Assembly: GCA_963854835.1 (NCBI GenBank)
Contig: OY978525.1
Location: forward strand, 117,751,018-117,815,017
Direction: 5' to 3'
Source of the DNA: Megamerina dolium
Lineage: Eukaryota; Arthropoda; Insecta; Diptera; Megamerinidae
Length of the DNA stretch: 64,000 bases
In this document: in pieces, positions 31,561-44,020 of the stretch
Layout: the number at the start of each line of letters is the position of its first letter
How positions within the stretch are numbered: the first letter of the stretch is position 1
Notes under the pieces: model-generated
Seen by the model: only the letters and a program-made list of their open reading frames with translations
Databases searched by the model: none
Told to the model about the DNA's origin: nothing
Translations under genes and position numbers: made by a program

Positions 31561-33137
31561 TTGGTTTGGCAACTAAGTATTTGCCGATTTCACACATAGA
31601 TGTCTTTGACCATCTTTTTTAATGGCTTCTATCAATGATTTGAATCGCTGTGTGTGACACATTTAACTTCTCTGCTATCTTTCGTACAGTTATATGACGT
31701 TCCGACTCAATTATGACTGTAATTTTATCATTATCAAGCTCATCTGGTCGATCTGATCGTTGGTCAACCTTTAAGTGAAAAATCTCCGGGACGAAATTTG
31801 TCAAAATCAATTCCGACACTGTATTTCTTTTAAGGCTTTCGCACCACACACATCATGTAACTATTTTTGCGATAATAAAAAAGTCAGATATGACGAAAAT
31901 GCTCGTTTTTGCGCTCCATATTAAAACTGATGCCAAATTAATGCATTTTTAACAAAAATTTGCACAATTTGCTTCCAAATCGAAATAAGATTGACAGCTA
32001 ACAAATGTAAAAAGTACAAAAAATATATACCATTGACAGAAGCCATTAAAATAGATGGCCAAAGACATATACCTAGTCAAGTCATAAATATTGATACACA
32101 GAAAAATCGACGCCAAATGAAAACAAATTAATATTTTTCAGAATTTTTTTTATTTTTATTTTTATTGGGTTATTCAATGGCTACAAATCTTAGAAATGAC
32201 TTCCAGCACGACTTGAGATGATGTGGCCACTCATCGATCGTGAGATGCACTTCATGCATGGGAAAATTGTCCACTGCACGGACAAGGGCTCGCTTCAACG
32301 ACTCAATATTTGGGTGTCGAGTAAAGCAAGCCACACCTTCTAAATCGGACCACAACTTGTAATTCAAGAGGTTGAGGTCAGGACTACCAGCTGGCCAATC
32401 ATCCGTTGATATGAAGTTCGGAATGTTGCTTTTTAGCCACAGTTGAGTCGTTTTTGCCTTGTGAGCTGGAGCAGAGGCCTCTTTGGATCCTCGATATGAG
32501 TTGCGATGCTTCTCTGGATGGCCGAGTATACACACGATCGTTCTGTTTATTAAACGATTCTTCTACGGTGAAGATTTTCTCGTCAGTAAACAGAATTTGT
32601 CTGTTAGCGTACCGGCTGCGTAACGCTTTCGATTTTCGCTTGCGTTTTCTCTCCAATGCGACCATGAGCAGTTATCGAGTATGTCGCTTGTACGCGCTAA
32701 GTAACAAATCTATGCGGACATGGATTTTTGCGAAATTTGCATTTCCCGCAACAAGATTTTCTGTTTTCGCAGCGGTTTTCGCTCGATTCGTTTCTTCACA
32801 ATTGTCGGACGACCAGAACTTTGACGGTCTCGTACTCCACCAGTATCCTCAAACAACTTCACAGCACGATATACAAAATTGTGAGTGATTCCAAGCGGTT
32901 GCAACGTCAACTACAACAATACAATTTTCGATGTCGCCCCACTTCATGATTGTAAACAATTGATGCCAAAAACTTTTTACATGGCAATGAAGCATAAATG
33001 TCAACTGTCAAATCGCAATCAAGATGAAATGGATGCGCCCAATATTGCATTCGTAATAAATGCGTTTAGTTATGTATCAATATTTATGACTTGACTAGGT
33101 ATGTGTGAAATCGGCAATTACTTAGTTGCCAACCCAA
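31561..33137 (-). mobile_element. Mariner element (outer), deleted and carrying a nested element
   Basis: About 38-bp inverted ends begin TTGG(T/G)TTGGCAACTAAGTA, with TA on both sides (31559-31560 and 33138-33139). What remains of its transposase is the helix-turn-helix region on the minus strand at about 31850-31619: SDRPDELDNDKITVIIESER, then HITVRKIAEKLNVSHTAIQI. The catalytic part is deleted. A second element occupies 32072-33099 of it. Confidence 0.82.
32072..33099 (-). mobile_element. Tc1/mariner element nested in another mariner
   Basis: Perfect 27-bp inverted ends start CCTAGTCAAGTCATAAATAT, with TA on each side (32070-32071 and 33100-33101). Minus-strand transposase blocks, in shifted frames, are ITHNFVYRAVKLFEDTGGV, RDRQSSGRPTIVKK, RKQKILLREMQISQKSMS, LRSRYANRQILFTDEKIFTV, EESFNKQNDRVYTRPSREA, APAHKAKTTQLWLKSNIPNF, SPDLNLLNYKLWSDLEGVAC and HPNIESLKRALVRAVDNFPM. 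This resembles the DD41D (rosa-like) branch of Tc1/mariner by sequence feel. The third catalytic position reads NYKLW (Asp to Asn). It is inactive through frameshifts. Confidence 0.82.
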
Positions 33138-35141
33138 TATTTACAATTATAAAAATGAGGAATTCAGACTTATTGAAAAAACTTACAAAATCGTTGAAAC
33201 AGATATAACAAAAATATGGGAAAACAAATTTTTTTATTAAATTTAGTGCATTTTTCGGCTTTTCGATATTTTTTTGTTTTTAAATTTCTGAACTTACGTG
33301 TGGAAAAATATTAGAATATAAAAATACTTATTGTGGTGTCATACAACTGGTAGGAAATTGTGTCAGTAAGTGTGTGTGTGTGTGTGTGTGTGTGTGAGTG
33401 ACTTGGGAAGAGAATGACTATTTTTAAACTCGTTTCTTTACAACATATATTCTGAATTTCTTTAGCTAATCTCAATGATCATAAATAATCATTTATAAAG
33501 CACTAATATCATATCTCATCTCATCTAAAGTCATTAGAGAAAAAGACGAAAAGAGAGAAAAAGTGCATGGAATGCATCCTAAATACAATTTTATTAGGTT
33601 GATCGATGTTGACATTAATTTTTTATGATTCATTCAATACATGGAAATATCAGAAAAAAGTAGACTAAAGAAGTCTATTCATTTGCTTGTTTTTTGTTTT
33701 TTTCTTTTTTTTTTTTGTATCTTTGATGGATAATGTGCCAGAAAAATGGGTATGCACTTGATTCTCATGTGACATTAATTCATGTGATGTATGCGTTTAT
33801 ATAAATAAATACTCGTAATAATAATCAAAAAGAAGATATATTGTAGTATGTCTAGAATATTTCCGCTTCATTAATAATGTTGAGAAAAAAAAAAAAAAAC
33901 ACCAACAACATGTAAAATCATACAAATCACAATTCCAATATAATGTAAATTTTATACTAGACTAATTACCATGACCAACTAACAAACAAAGTCATCATGT
34001 TTGCATGTATGTATGTAGTACAAACTGACCTTGAACTTATTGCAACATTGCATCCAGTCCATTTGCTTATATGCATTCAAATATCACATGAATCATATAC
34101 ATGAATCGTATACACAGCATTTGTTGATATACATAAGTACCTAGTACTACTGGATACATGTGTATATGGTGGTGTATTGTGATGCATCACAAAATGTTGC
34201 TTCATTTGCATAGACATAAACATGATTAATTGCACATTAATATGCAAAAGTTGTGACGAAGGAGTAGTGAGGGTCGAACAACTGAAACTTAGACCGTATG
34301 TATATAAATAGAAAAGCAACAATATAAAGAAATGTTTAAATATACGATGCTTAAAGCAGCAACACCATTAAATGTTGATAGTAAGTGCAATTAAAAAGAT
34401 TTACTTTCTTTTTTTATTTCACTTTTTCATCTTATTCTTGGTACTTGGAGCACATTTAGTCTTGTAGAATCTCCTAGATATTAAATGAGATTGACAGAAA
34501 ATACAAATATACAAAATTTTACAGTCTTTTAGTTGAAGCATTTGCTATACGAAGTTTGCTAATATTTTCAGAAGTTCAAAAGAAAATTTCAATCTAAATT
34601 TTTTCGGAATTTCAGTAACTTATGGTCATGGGGTTTTATTTATAAAATGTATATATTTATATTACAAAAAAAAAAATTATTTCCATAAAATTATTAACCA
34701 TTTATTCTCTTATTTCAGGTATGTACACATCGATTAAGGTGGAGATATGTTGAGTAAGTAAGCGATTGGAATGTTATTTTTTTTTCATCCGACACACAAA
34801 CTGCTTTTCATTTTCCACAAAACTATAAACTAAGATATTTTTCTTCAAATTTCTAAGATGCAACCACTAATTCTTCTATTTGTAACATTTGTAGTGATAA
34901 TTTTCCCCAAACTCATCTAATTCATCTACAAAATTATTTCTAGTATATTGGTAAATACATATGTATATATTACAGTGATTTGAAAATCAAATTACAAACC
35001 AGATAAATGTGATGAATGAATGAACAAAACAGCACATTGCCAGAAGCACACGCGCCCTCATGTTGCACATACATTTGTATGTCTTCAACGCAATGTTCAA
35101 GCAATGAAATCGGTTCAAGCACCAAAACAAAAAAAAAAAAA
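33138..35141. other. Intergenic with a TG microsatellite
   Basis: A (TG)n run of about 13 units lies at 33370-33396. Otherwise A+T-rich without recognisable gene, RNA or repeat. Confidence 0.45.
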
Positions 35142-36751
35142 TCTCCTTACAGTCGGCTGGGGCCGACCAAACTATACCCTGCATATGTAGATTTATATAT
35201 AAAAAGTTTACTCGAATATCCAACTTTTCTTTTATTTCCACTTTTCGAGAAACAATTTTTGCATATACTACTAATTTACACCCGAAATATGGTTGACTTT
35301 GACGAAATAAAAGGATTTTAAGATAATTCCGAGGCTTAGTATGGGAGCTATATAAAAAGTGGGCGTGGCTTATCACTTTCTAATAAATCCAATTAATTTT
35401 TCAATGTTAATCCACACCTTAAATTTGGTGTCCTACGTTGAATAGTTTCTAAGTTATGGTGGTTAACATTTTTGTTTAATTTCCTCAACTTTGTATGGGA
35501 GCCCCAATAAGAAGTGGGCGTTGTGCGCTGATTTTTCGCCAGATTATTTCCGACTACGATATTAATTTAAGTGTCAATTATGGTTATTGTAGACATAAGA
35601 TTGCCGAAGTTACAGCTGTTTCAATTTAAAATTTGTATGGGGGCTACGTTAAACACTGGGCGTGTTGCGCCCATTTTCTGTGAGCCTAGTTGCTTGTACA
35701 ATACTAATCCACACCTTAAATCTCGTTATGCTACGCTGAATAGTTTGCAAGTTATAACCGGTAACATTTTTTTTAATTTCCGCAACTTTGTATGGGAGAT
35801 CCAAAAAGGAGTGGGCGTGGCACATTGATTTTCTGCCATATTATTTCTGACTACCGTGTTAATCTAAGTGTCAATTGTGGTTATTCTAGACAGAAGATTG
35901 CCGAAGTTACAGCTGTTTCAATTTAAAATTTGTATGGGGGTTACGATAAACACTGGGCGTGATGCGCCCATTTTCTGTGAGCCTAGTTGCTCGTACAATA
36001 CTAATTCACACCTTAAATCTCGTTATTCTACGCTGAATAGTTTGCAAGTTATGACCGGTAAAATTTTTTTTAATTTCCGCAACTTTGTATGGGAGACCCA
36101 AAAAGGAGTGGGCGTGGCACATTGATTTTCTGCCATATTATTTCTGACTGCCGTGTTAATCTAAGTGTCAATTATGGTTATTCCAGACAGAATATTGTAG
36201 AAGTTACAGCAGTTTCAATTTAAAAGAAGTACAGACACTTTGTATGGGAGCTATGCTAGAAAGTAGGCGTGGCTCACCCACTTTTGGCGAGGTTATATAG
36301 TAGTATAATATAACTCTATGTGCAAAATATTGTTGTCCCAAGTGGTATATTATGTGAGTTATAGCAAGTTAAAGATTTTGAAAATTTCGAGTTTAGTCGC
36401 TTTGAATGCTTGGTGTGGGCGTGGTTATTGACCGATCATGCCTAATATCAATCCCCTCCGTACCCTTGGATTATAGATTACTTATGCCAAATTTCATCGA
36501 AATAGCTCAATATTTACTCAAGTTATCGTGCGAACCAGCCAGGTGACAGACAGACGGACGGACGGACGGACGGACGGACGGACGGACGGACGGACGGACG
36601 GACGGACGGACGGACATCGTTAAATCGAAAATTTAATCGACGCTGATCACGAATATATATCCATGTCTATATCTCCGGAGATTCCTTCAAGTGGACACAA
36701 ACATCTGACCGAAATGAATATACCATGCATATTGCATTATGCAGGGTATAA
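35142..36751 (+). repeat. GTGGGCGTGGC repeat family, copy C (full length)
   Basis: The 1610-bp copy is closely similar to copy B. It carries two 297-bp internal modules, whose shared open frames start at 35571 and 35868. The GACG run (36552-36616) has about 16 units. It begins tctccttacagtcggctggg inside a poly-A run and ends tgcagggtata. Confidence 0.8.
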
Positions 36752-38387
36752 AAAAAACAAAAAGAAGAAGAGTTGTAATAATTAATCTTGCTTTTTATAA
36801 AAATATATATTTCGAATTTCTCAACAAACACACGCACTCATGTAACCACACTCTGCTACTCGTACATACATATATACCCTAATTAATAAATCATAATCCG
36901 ACATAAACAAATCTGCTTGTATTTCGAATGAAAAAAAAAAAAACAAAACAAAAAAGAAACGCATTAAAATTAGAAGCAAAAAAAAAAAAAAAATGAAACA
37001 CTATAAACTTACTCAGATTTCTATTGAAACCAAAAAACAATTACTTAATTACTACTACCGCACACACACACATTGATAGATAAAAGAGACCTAAAACTAA
37101 ATATAACAAAAAAAGGGGGGCATAAAATATTTATACCCTCACACTAATCGATTTGAAAATAAAAACTATGCGTTAACATTAAAAAAAAAATTGTAATTTA
37201 TTGCTGGGTCGCACTCATTGCGCTTTGAGCACAAGCAGAAAGTAGCCGATATTGCATAGAGCGAATTGATCCAATTAAATTGATGAATTTTTTTTTAGTA
37301 CTATAAGAATTCGTGGACTGAACTTGAAGTCTATTTTTAATACCAATATGACATTTATGCAACCAAAAAAAAAAAAAAATTCACTCTTCATACTCCGAAT
37401 AGAGCGAAGTGTTATTTTCAAGCAACACTAAATATTTTATAATCATTTATTTTTTAATTAAGATCTGTACAATAAAATGTCTCTAATATTTTCCTCCTAA
37501 AGCCCTATATTGATATACTAAGAGTTATTATATGAGAAGTGGTAAAGATATGCGAAATATTCTGAATTTTGAATTTGACTTCCATAGGATTTGCATCATC
37601 AGAATTCATATTTCACATATAGATTCCAAATTCACAGTTTTCTAACCGAAATAAGTGAAATCTAAAATTCGAACATTTGCGATTTTGAGTCAATTAATAA
37701 TTATTTAACTGAAATAATTAAAATTGTATATTTTAAACTAAAGAACGATGTCTCAACTTGGAAATAAAATTAGTTTTTACATTATTCTAAGTAATTGCTT
37801 GAAAATGTTTATTCACTCTCTATTGACTAAATGCAAAATTTTAAATATGCAGTTATAAAACTAAAGCATTTGTTATTGATTTGGGTTATGCACTTTGCAA
37901 ATATGCTCAACCATTAATTTTTGACCATTTTTCAAAGTTGATGTTGCTTTAGAATAACATTGATCCAAAATGAGTAAATATGGTGACTTTAAATTTTACT
38001 ATGATCGAAAAAAGACTTTAAATAAATTTAAACATATTTAATTGTAAAAAATAATGTTTTCTTTATTTCAATATTAGCAAAAAAGTTTGATTTTTAATTA
38101 ATTTTGACACAATATTAAATGATCTTCTGTTATCGAAAAGTATCGTTAAATATTTATGTATATTACGATAAAAAAAAATTAATTTACCAAAATCCAGCAT
38201 TATAGTTTTTGAAATTTTGAGAAATAATTCAGAATTCTTATTACGCTAAATTTTTATTATTGTAAATTATAACCACAATCAGATTACTGTGATATTTTAT
38301 AAACACAAAATTAAAACTTATGTCTGGATTTTGCGTGGAAATAATTACAGCCAAAAAAAACTACTCGTTTTGTATAAATAAAAGAAA
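36752..38387. other. Intergenic, no gene seen
   Basis: A+T-rich with frequent A runs of 10-15 bases. No feature was recognised. Confidence 0.4.
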
Positions 38388-38564
38388 TAAAAAATAAATA
38401 TGTGGCACTTAAAGCCCCAAAGGGCTCATTGGCCGAGCTTCTCTTCCATTACTGTTGTGCGTCTTAAATTTTGGACAATATTAGAAGGGACCTACTTATT
38501 TTAGCCGGTTCCGAACGGCAGAACACTTGTGACATCACTTTTTCTGAGCTTTGTCACAGAGTAC
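38388..38564 (-). mobile_element. tRNA-derived SINE, copy 6 (tail half only)
   Basis: Almost identical to the first half of the full copy at 46728: aaataaatatgtggcactta, aaagggctcattggccgagc, then ccggttccgaacggcagaac. It stops after ctttgtcacagagt. Confidence 0.88.
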
Positions 38565-38904
38565 AGACTATTTTTAATAGGTTTTTATTCATATATATCA
38601 TTTTACATAAATTAAAAAATTTTTTCAAGTTATGAAGAAAATAAAAGAATTTTTTTTTATAATTCTTTTTTTCCTATTTTTTTTTTTTCCAAAAAATGCC
38701 TTATTAACCTCTCAAAAATTTAGGACCAAATTAAAGGCCATAAATTTTCCTTTCCATAGATATATATCGCACATTTTTACATAATTTTACAATATTTTTT
38801 ATGATTTTTTTTTAAATTCATACTTAACTAATTTTTTTCACTATGATCAAGTTTTACCAGAACTATCATAATAGTCGTATATCCAAATTCAGCTTTTGCA
38901 TTAA

Positions 38905-39115
38905 TTAGTATTTTAGCGTCAAAGTCTTTTTAATTAGATGGTCTTCAGCCGGACGCTAAAAAATTAACCTTTATATGGACGAATTCGGCGTCGCGACCAA
39001 CAGTATTTTAGCTTCAGAGGCTTTGTAAGTAGCCGGCCTTCGGGAGGGCGCTAAAAAAATAACCGTTATATGGCCGAAATTGGCTTCATGACTAACAGTA
39101 TTTTAGAGTCATTGA
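38905..39115. repeat. Imperfect tandem repeat, two to three units of about 105 bp
   Basis: The units share agtattttag, a cttc(a/g)gccggacgct-like block, aaaataacc(t/g)ttatatgg and cgaa(t/a)t(c/t)ggc. The third unit is incomplete. No coding potential. Confidence 0.55.
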
Positions 39116-39899
39116 GCAATGTAACCAACTAACCAAATTTTAATTCGCAGCCAACAATCTTCCTCAACACACTCACTTGATATCGAAGTAAAAAAATTTT
39201 TTTTAATTATTAACAATTATTTAAAAATATATGTATTATATATCATTGGATAGGAAATTAAATGGCCTTTAAGTCATTCTCAAATTTTTAATAAGTTAAT
39301 AGGACATTTTTTGCAATAAAAATTCAATTTTTAAAATATATTAGTGACAGTTTTTTCTTTATAACATTAAAAAAAAAAACTAAATAATTTATGTATTTTA
39401 AAATGCTATATATATGAGTAAAAATCTATTAAAAATACCTTTTATTTAACACCTATATGATCTAATTGCAAGGATATTGAGTAATTTTGATTTGAAATTT
39501 GAACTTTGACTGTAGTCATTAACGCCAAAAAATGTTTGTTTCATTGTGCTCACAAAAATTAGCTTTATCCGGAGCAATTAGTTATTATTTTTTCCCTCAG
39601 AGTGATTCTGCATTTATGCTGATGAATTACAGTGATGTGATTGTCGAATATGCCACAAACGAATATGCTACATTTTTTTTTCATAAATGATGTTCATCAT
39701 AATTATTAATAAATTACAATAAAAAAGAGTATAAAATCAACAATAAAAATACAAAATGATAACAAAAATGTGTAAATAATTTTATGTAATTCACATGCAA
39801 TACGAATGAATGAATACCCTCAAATTGATCAGATCCAACAAACGAACAAATGAACAAACGATCACGATCAAACCATAACAACAAGCATGTTGTAATGGT
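39116..39899. other. Intergenic, no gene seen
   Basis: A+T-rich spacer; nothing recognised. Confidence 0.4.
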
Positions 39900-39913
39900 A
39901 AATGTATGGTATG

Positions 39914-40140
39914 AGAGAGAGAGAGAGAGAGCGAGAGAGCGAGAGTGCGACAGTTTAACATAGATAGAATAGTAGGAACGATTGCTGCGATTGAGTTGTT
40001 ATTGTGTATACAACGTGAAAACGAAACGGAAGTTTTGAAGAAGAATTTTTCTTGGCCAACAGCAAGTCAACAGCAAAGTTAGTATATCATCAATTGATAC
40101 GATCAGTTTGAGTATAAACGTATACGCGTTAAGTTGCACC
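39914..40140 (+). promoter_or_regulatory. Possible promoter: GAGA tract, initiator and DPE-like element
   Basis: A GA-repeat tract at 39914-39947 could bind GAGA factor. At 40103-40108 TCAGTT matches the fly initiator. Taking its A (40105) as +1, AGTTGC falls exactly at +28 to +33, five of six positions of the DPE consensus. The flanking DNA is less A+T-rich than the surroundings. No exon or start codon can be tied to it with confidence, so it may be a chance match. A weaker initiator-like ACAGTT is at 39950. Confidence 0.3.
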
Positions 40141-41394
40141 TGTCGGTTATATGTAATTTTAATATTATCAAGTGGTGGCCCAAAATAAAGTTGTTGTGTA
40201 CTACATATTTATATTCGTGGTAGTGGCTGTTGGTATATACGATATTCATACATGATAATATTTTGATACATATTGTATATGTGTATTGTAAGGTAGTGTA
40301 ACGAATTGAAAAAAAAAAAAAATGTTTGAACAATTTTGATGTTATAATTAATGATCGTTTGAATTGCGATCGAGTTTTTTTTCAATATGCAATATGTGCC
40401 TACATGCAATGGGAAGAAAATATATTTTTTTATGAGAATTTTACAAAAAAAAAAAAATTGTGTTAAAAGTGTTTTCATTGCTTAAAGAAAAAAAAAATTG
40501 ATAAATTAATACCTAATGATATATGGAAAATGTGACAGAATTAGCTTTTGATTGGTTTGTGTGCAAGTTAAATAAATAAATCAGCAAATAATTACATCAA
40601 ATGGCAATAGAAAACCCTTAAAACAGTTACAAAATTAATATTTGCCTAACCAAAAAAAAAAATTCTTTTGATATCAATTAATTACAATTTTCAGCTTTAA
40701 GGACACAGTTTGATAAAATAATTTTCAAAATTTTGTAGAAATTACATAAAATTCATAAAAAATATTATAGAAAATAATTTTACATTTTTATTATTGCTTC
40801 TAGTGTATATTATTGTTCTGTTTGTATGTGCCTTTGTCCCATAACAAACAACAACCTACGCTTAAAATACCACAAATTGCATTCTCCGTTCTATTTATTG
40901 TTATTATAAACAAGTACACACATGAGCAAAGTCAAAGAGAAATAATACAAAACAACAATAAAAGTAACAAAAAAAAAAAAATTGACTTACTTTTTTTTTT
41001 AATTTTCCTGATTTTTTTTTCGCTTTTTAGCAATATCAAAAAAAAAAAAAAAAAAAAAAACCGTCCAAAGCAATTGATTATCTCTACTTACTATCGTATC
41101 GTTATTATCATCGTTATAGCGCTGTTAACATGAAACAAAAGCTAAAGTGAAAAAAATCTTATAGTAAGTGGTTCGATCATTATTGTGAGATTTTTCAAGA
41201 GTTTAAAAAAAAAATAAAAAATTGCAAATTGCAAAATTCTTCAAAAAGTCTCTGTGCACAATCTTTTTTGGGGATTATCATTTAAGGTGGATAAAAAAAA
41301 AAAAATAATATAAACAGCAGCTCGTACGAGTATCCATGTGATGTGCACAACCATACAAAGGTGTAATAAAATTATACGTACACAACAACAACAA

Positions 41395-41520
41395 CAACAA
41401 CAAAACGGATTATCGCTACTGCAATGGCTACTGGTGGCAAAGACACACAATGCGTAACTTCTGCCACAGTAGTGGCAAATATTATCATTGTCATGGTGAA
41501 ACGGTATTAAAGGTAGTTAC
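41395..41520 (+). other. Less A+T-rich island with open frames after a CAA run
   Basis: A CAA run (41384-41404) is followed by a stretch open in more than one frame. One frame has an ATG in fair context near 41424 (MATGGKDTQCVTSATVVANI) that stops 29 residues on. Another reads RYCNGYWWQRHTMRNF, CHSSGKYYHCHGETVLK up to a possible donor AAG|gtagtt. I cannot match either to a known family. It could be a first exon downstream of the possible promoter at 40.1 kb, or chance. Confidence 0.2.
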
Positions 41521-41529
41521 TTACTACAA

Positions 41530-42119
41530 AAAAAAAAAAAAAATGGAATACAAAATAAAAAAATCATACACAATGTATATGAATAAAGTGTTTGTTGTTG
41601 TTGCAAATTTTTTATTTTTTTTTTGCTCTCTCACAAAAGGTTGCATATTGCATTGTCAATTTTATAAAAAAAAAAATCGAAAAAATACAATAAAATTGTA
41701 TATGAGTATAAAATGTGGAGGGCGCATAAAAGTGCTTAATTTGGTATTCTTAGTGGCAACTTAAACGATTTTTATTTGATAGGAATCAAACAATGTCTTT
41801 TGTCATTTACATATATACATTCATACTCATATACTCATACTACTCATACTCATATGCTCTGTGAGCTCTTCATTCTCTAACATACATGCGTATAGAATAT
41901 ATTTACATAAAAGAGGCTTAACAATTGTACTATTTGAGCATATTATTATTATTATTTTTGAGGTATTTGCATTTCAAAAAAAAAAAAAAACGTTTTTTTC
42001 ATATCACATACTTATGCATGTACATGTATGTGTATCTACTTTTCATATGATCGGGTATATACTCATATGTATTTAGGTGTGTTTGTGATAATTTAAATTT
42101 TTGATTTATGAAAATCACT
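41530..42119. other. Intergenic, no gene seen
   Basis: Poly-A runs and a catactcatactcatatac simple-sequence patch near 41820-41855. Nothing else recognised. Confidence 0.4.
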
Positions 42120-42236
42120 CAGTGGCGTAAGTAGGATTTTGGTTTAAGATGAAAAAATTTTAATTTTTAAGTCCATCGGCCAAGAGGGATGGATAGATCC
42201 CTATGCCCCTGATACACCTCCCTGGCTACGCCACTG
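42120..42236. mobile_element. 117-bp hAT-type MITE with perfect 8-bp target duplication
   Basis: Ends CAGTGGCGTAAGTAGG and the inverse of CAGTGGCGTAGCCAGG. The 8 bases AAATCACT occur directly on both sides (42112-42119 and 42237-42244). An 8-bp duplication and a CAG-TGGCG end are hallmarks of hAT elements. Noncoding; a partial relative is at 26930-27089. Confidence 0.82.
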
Positions 42237-42544
42237 AAATCACTTATCTACCTTAGGTTCGAGATTATTTGGCTGAATCTACGTATTTATTTAATTTCTC
42301 TCCATATTATTCTACATATGAATATCACTTTATCGAAGTATGCTCTGCATAACTTAAGAAATTCCCTGAATTATAAACATGCGTGCACGAAAGCGCATGT
42401 TTTTTTCCCCCCCCGATTTCGGTGAGTGGTTTATTGATTACATTTAATTAATATGCTATTAGAGTATCATAAAAGACAATAAAACATATGTTGCTTGATT
42501 AGAGGGACTCATGAAAAACCAATTTTTACTACTAAAATCTTTTC

Positions 42545-44020
42545 GAAATGAAGTTCGGTTTAATTTAAAAGAGTTCTAAAAATATTTCAACTTTAATAAA
42601 AAAAAATGTAATTCTATAAAAATTAAAATGATTTTTTTCATTAGAAATAAAGATTATATTTATTACACATTCGTATAGCCCATTGTCCGTACCCATTAAG
42701 AAGAAAGAAGCATCAAAATCAGGTTTGTTTCATTCCAAGTCACATTTAGGGCCCTACAATCTAAAAAACGATTTGAGCAATATATATTAATCTAAATAAG
42801 AATAATCTAAAAATCATTACGAGAATATTCACAGGTCACTCACATGTACTCATTAAGAATAAAGCAGAATAAGAATCAGGTTTGTTTCATTCCAAGTCAC
42901 ATTTAGGGCCCTACAACCTAAAAAATGATTTGAGCAATGTATTAATCTAAATAGGAATAATCTAAGAATCATTACGAGAATACTCACAGGTCACTCACAT
43001 GTACTCATTCAAAAGAAAGAAGAATCAGAATAAGGTTTGTTTCATTCCAAGTCACTTTTAGGGCCCTATAACCTAAAAAACGATTTGAGCAATATATTAA
43101 TCTAAATAAGAATAATCTAAAAATCATTACGAGAATACTCACAGGACTCAAAAAAAAAATTTTTTTTCTACTATAATTTTCTATAAATGAAGTTCGGTTT
43201 AATTTAAAAGGATTCTAAAAATATTTTAATTTTAATATTTATTATATTTATTATACATTCGTATAGCCCATTGTCCGTACCCATTAAGAAGAAAGAAGCA
43301 TCAAAATCAGGTTTGTTTCATTCCAAGTCACATTTAGGGCCCTACAACCTAAAAAATGATTTGAGCAATGTATTAATCTAAATAGGAATAATCTAAGAAT
43401 CATTACGAGAATACTCACAGGTCACTCACATGTACTCATTCAGAAGAAAGAAGAATCAGAATAAGGTTTGTTTCATTCCAAGTCACATTTAGGGCCCTAT
43501 AACCTAAAAAACGATTTGAGCAATATATTAGTCTAAATAAGAATAATATAAAAATCATTACGAGTATACTCACAGGTCACTCACATGTACTCATTAAGAA
43601 TAAAGCAGAATGAGAATCATGTTTGTTTCATTCCAAGTCACTTTTAGGGTCCTACAACCTAAAAAACTATTTGTGCAATGTATTAATCTAAATAAGAATA
43701 ATCTAAAAATCATTACGAGAATATTCACAGGTCACTCACATGTACTCATTAAGAATAAAGCAGAATGAGAATCATGTTTGTTTCATTCCAAGTCACTTTT
43801 AGGGTCCTACAACCTAAAAAACTATTTGTGCAATGTATTAATCTAAATAAGAATAATCTAAGAATCATTATGAGAATACTCACAGGACACTGTTGTACTC
43901 ATTAAGAAGAAAGATGAATCAGAATCAGGTTTGTTCAATTCCAAATTACTTTTAGGTCCCTACAACCTAAAAAAAACAACCTAAATAAGAATAATCTAAG
44001 AATCATTACGAGAATACCTG
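42545..44020. repeat. Tandem repeat, eight units of about 155 bp with higher-order structure
   Basis: The word gtttgtt(t)ca(t/a)ttccaa marks units at 42721, 42878, 43033, 43309, 43464, 43619, 43774 and 43927. Most spacings are 153-157 bp; one is 276 bp because a leader block is inserted. That leader (aatgaagttcggtttaattt through attcgtatagcccattgtcc) occurs twice, near 42547 and 43178, each time before a set of units. The array therefore arose by duplicating a leader plus several units. Noncoding. Confidence 0.85.

Noticed and set aside
32454..32888. 144-codon plus-strand frame
   Set aside because: It is antisense to the nested Tc1/mariner transposase, whose motifs are clear on the minus strand.
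40813..41133. 106-codon frame with K-rich runs
   Set aside because: It is low-complexity sequence from poly-A/T runs without recognisable motif.
42545..44020. CRISPR-like array of regular repeats
   Set aside because: Whole 155-bp units repeat without unique spacers, and the genome is eukaryotic; this is satellite-like DNA.
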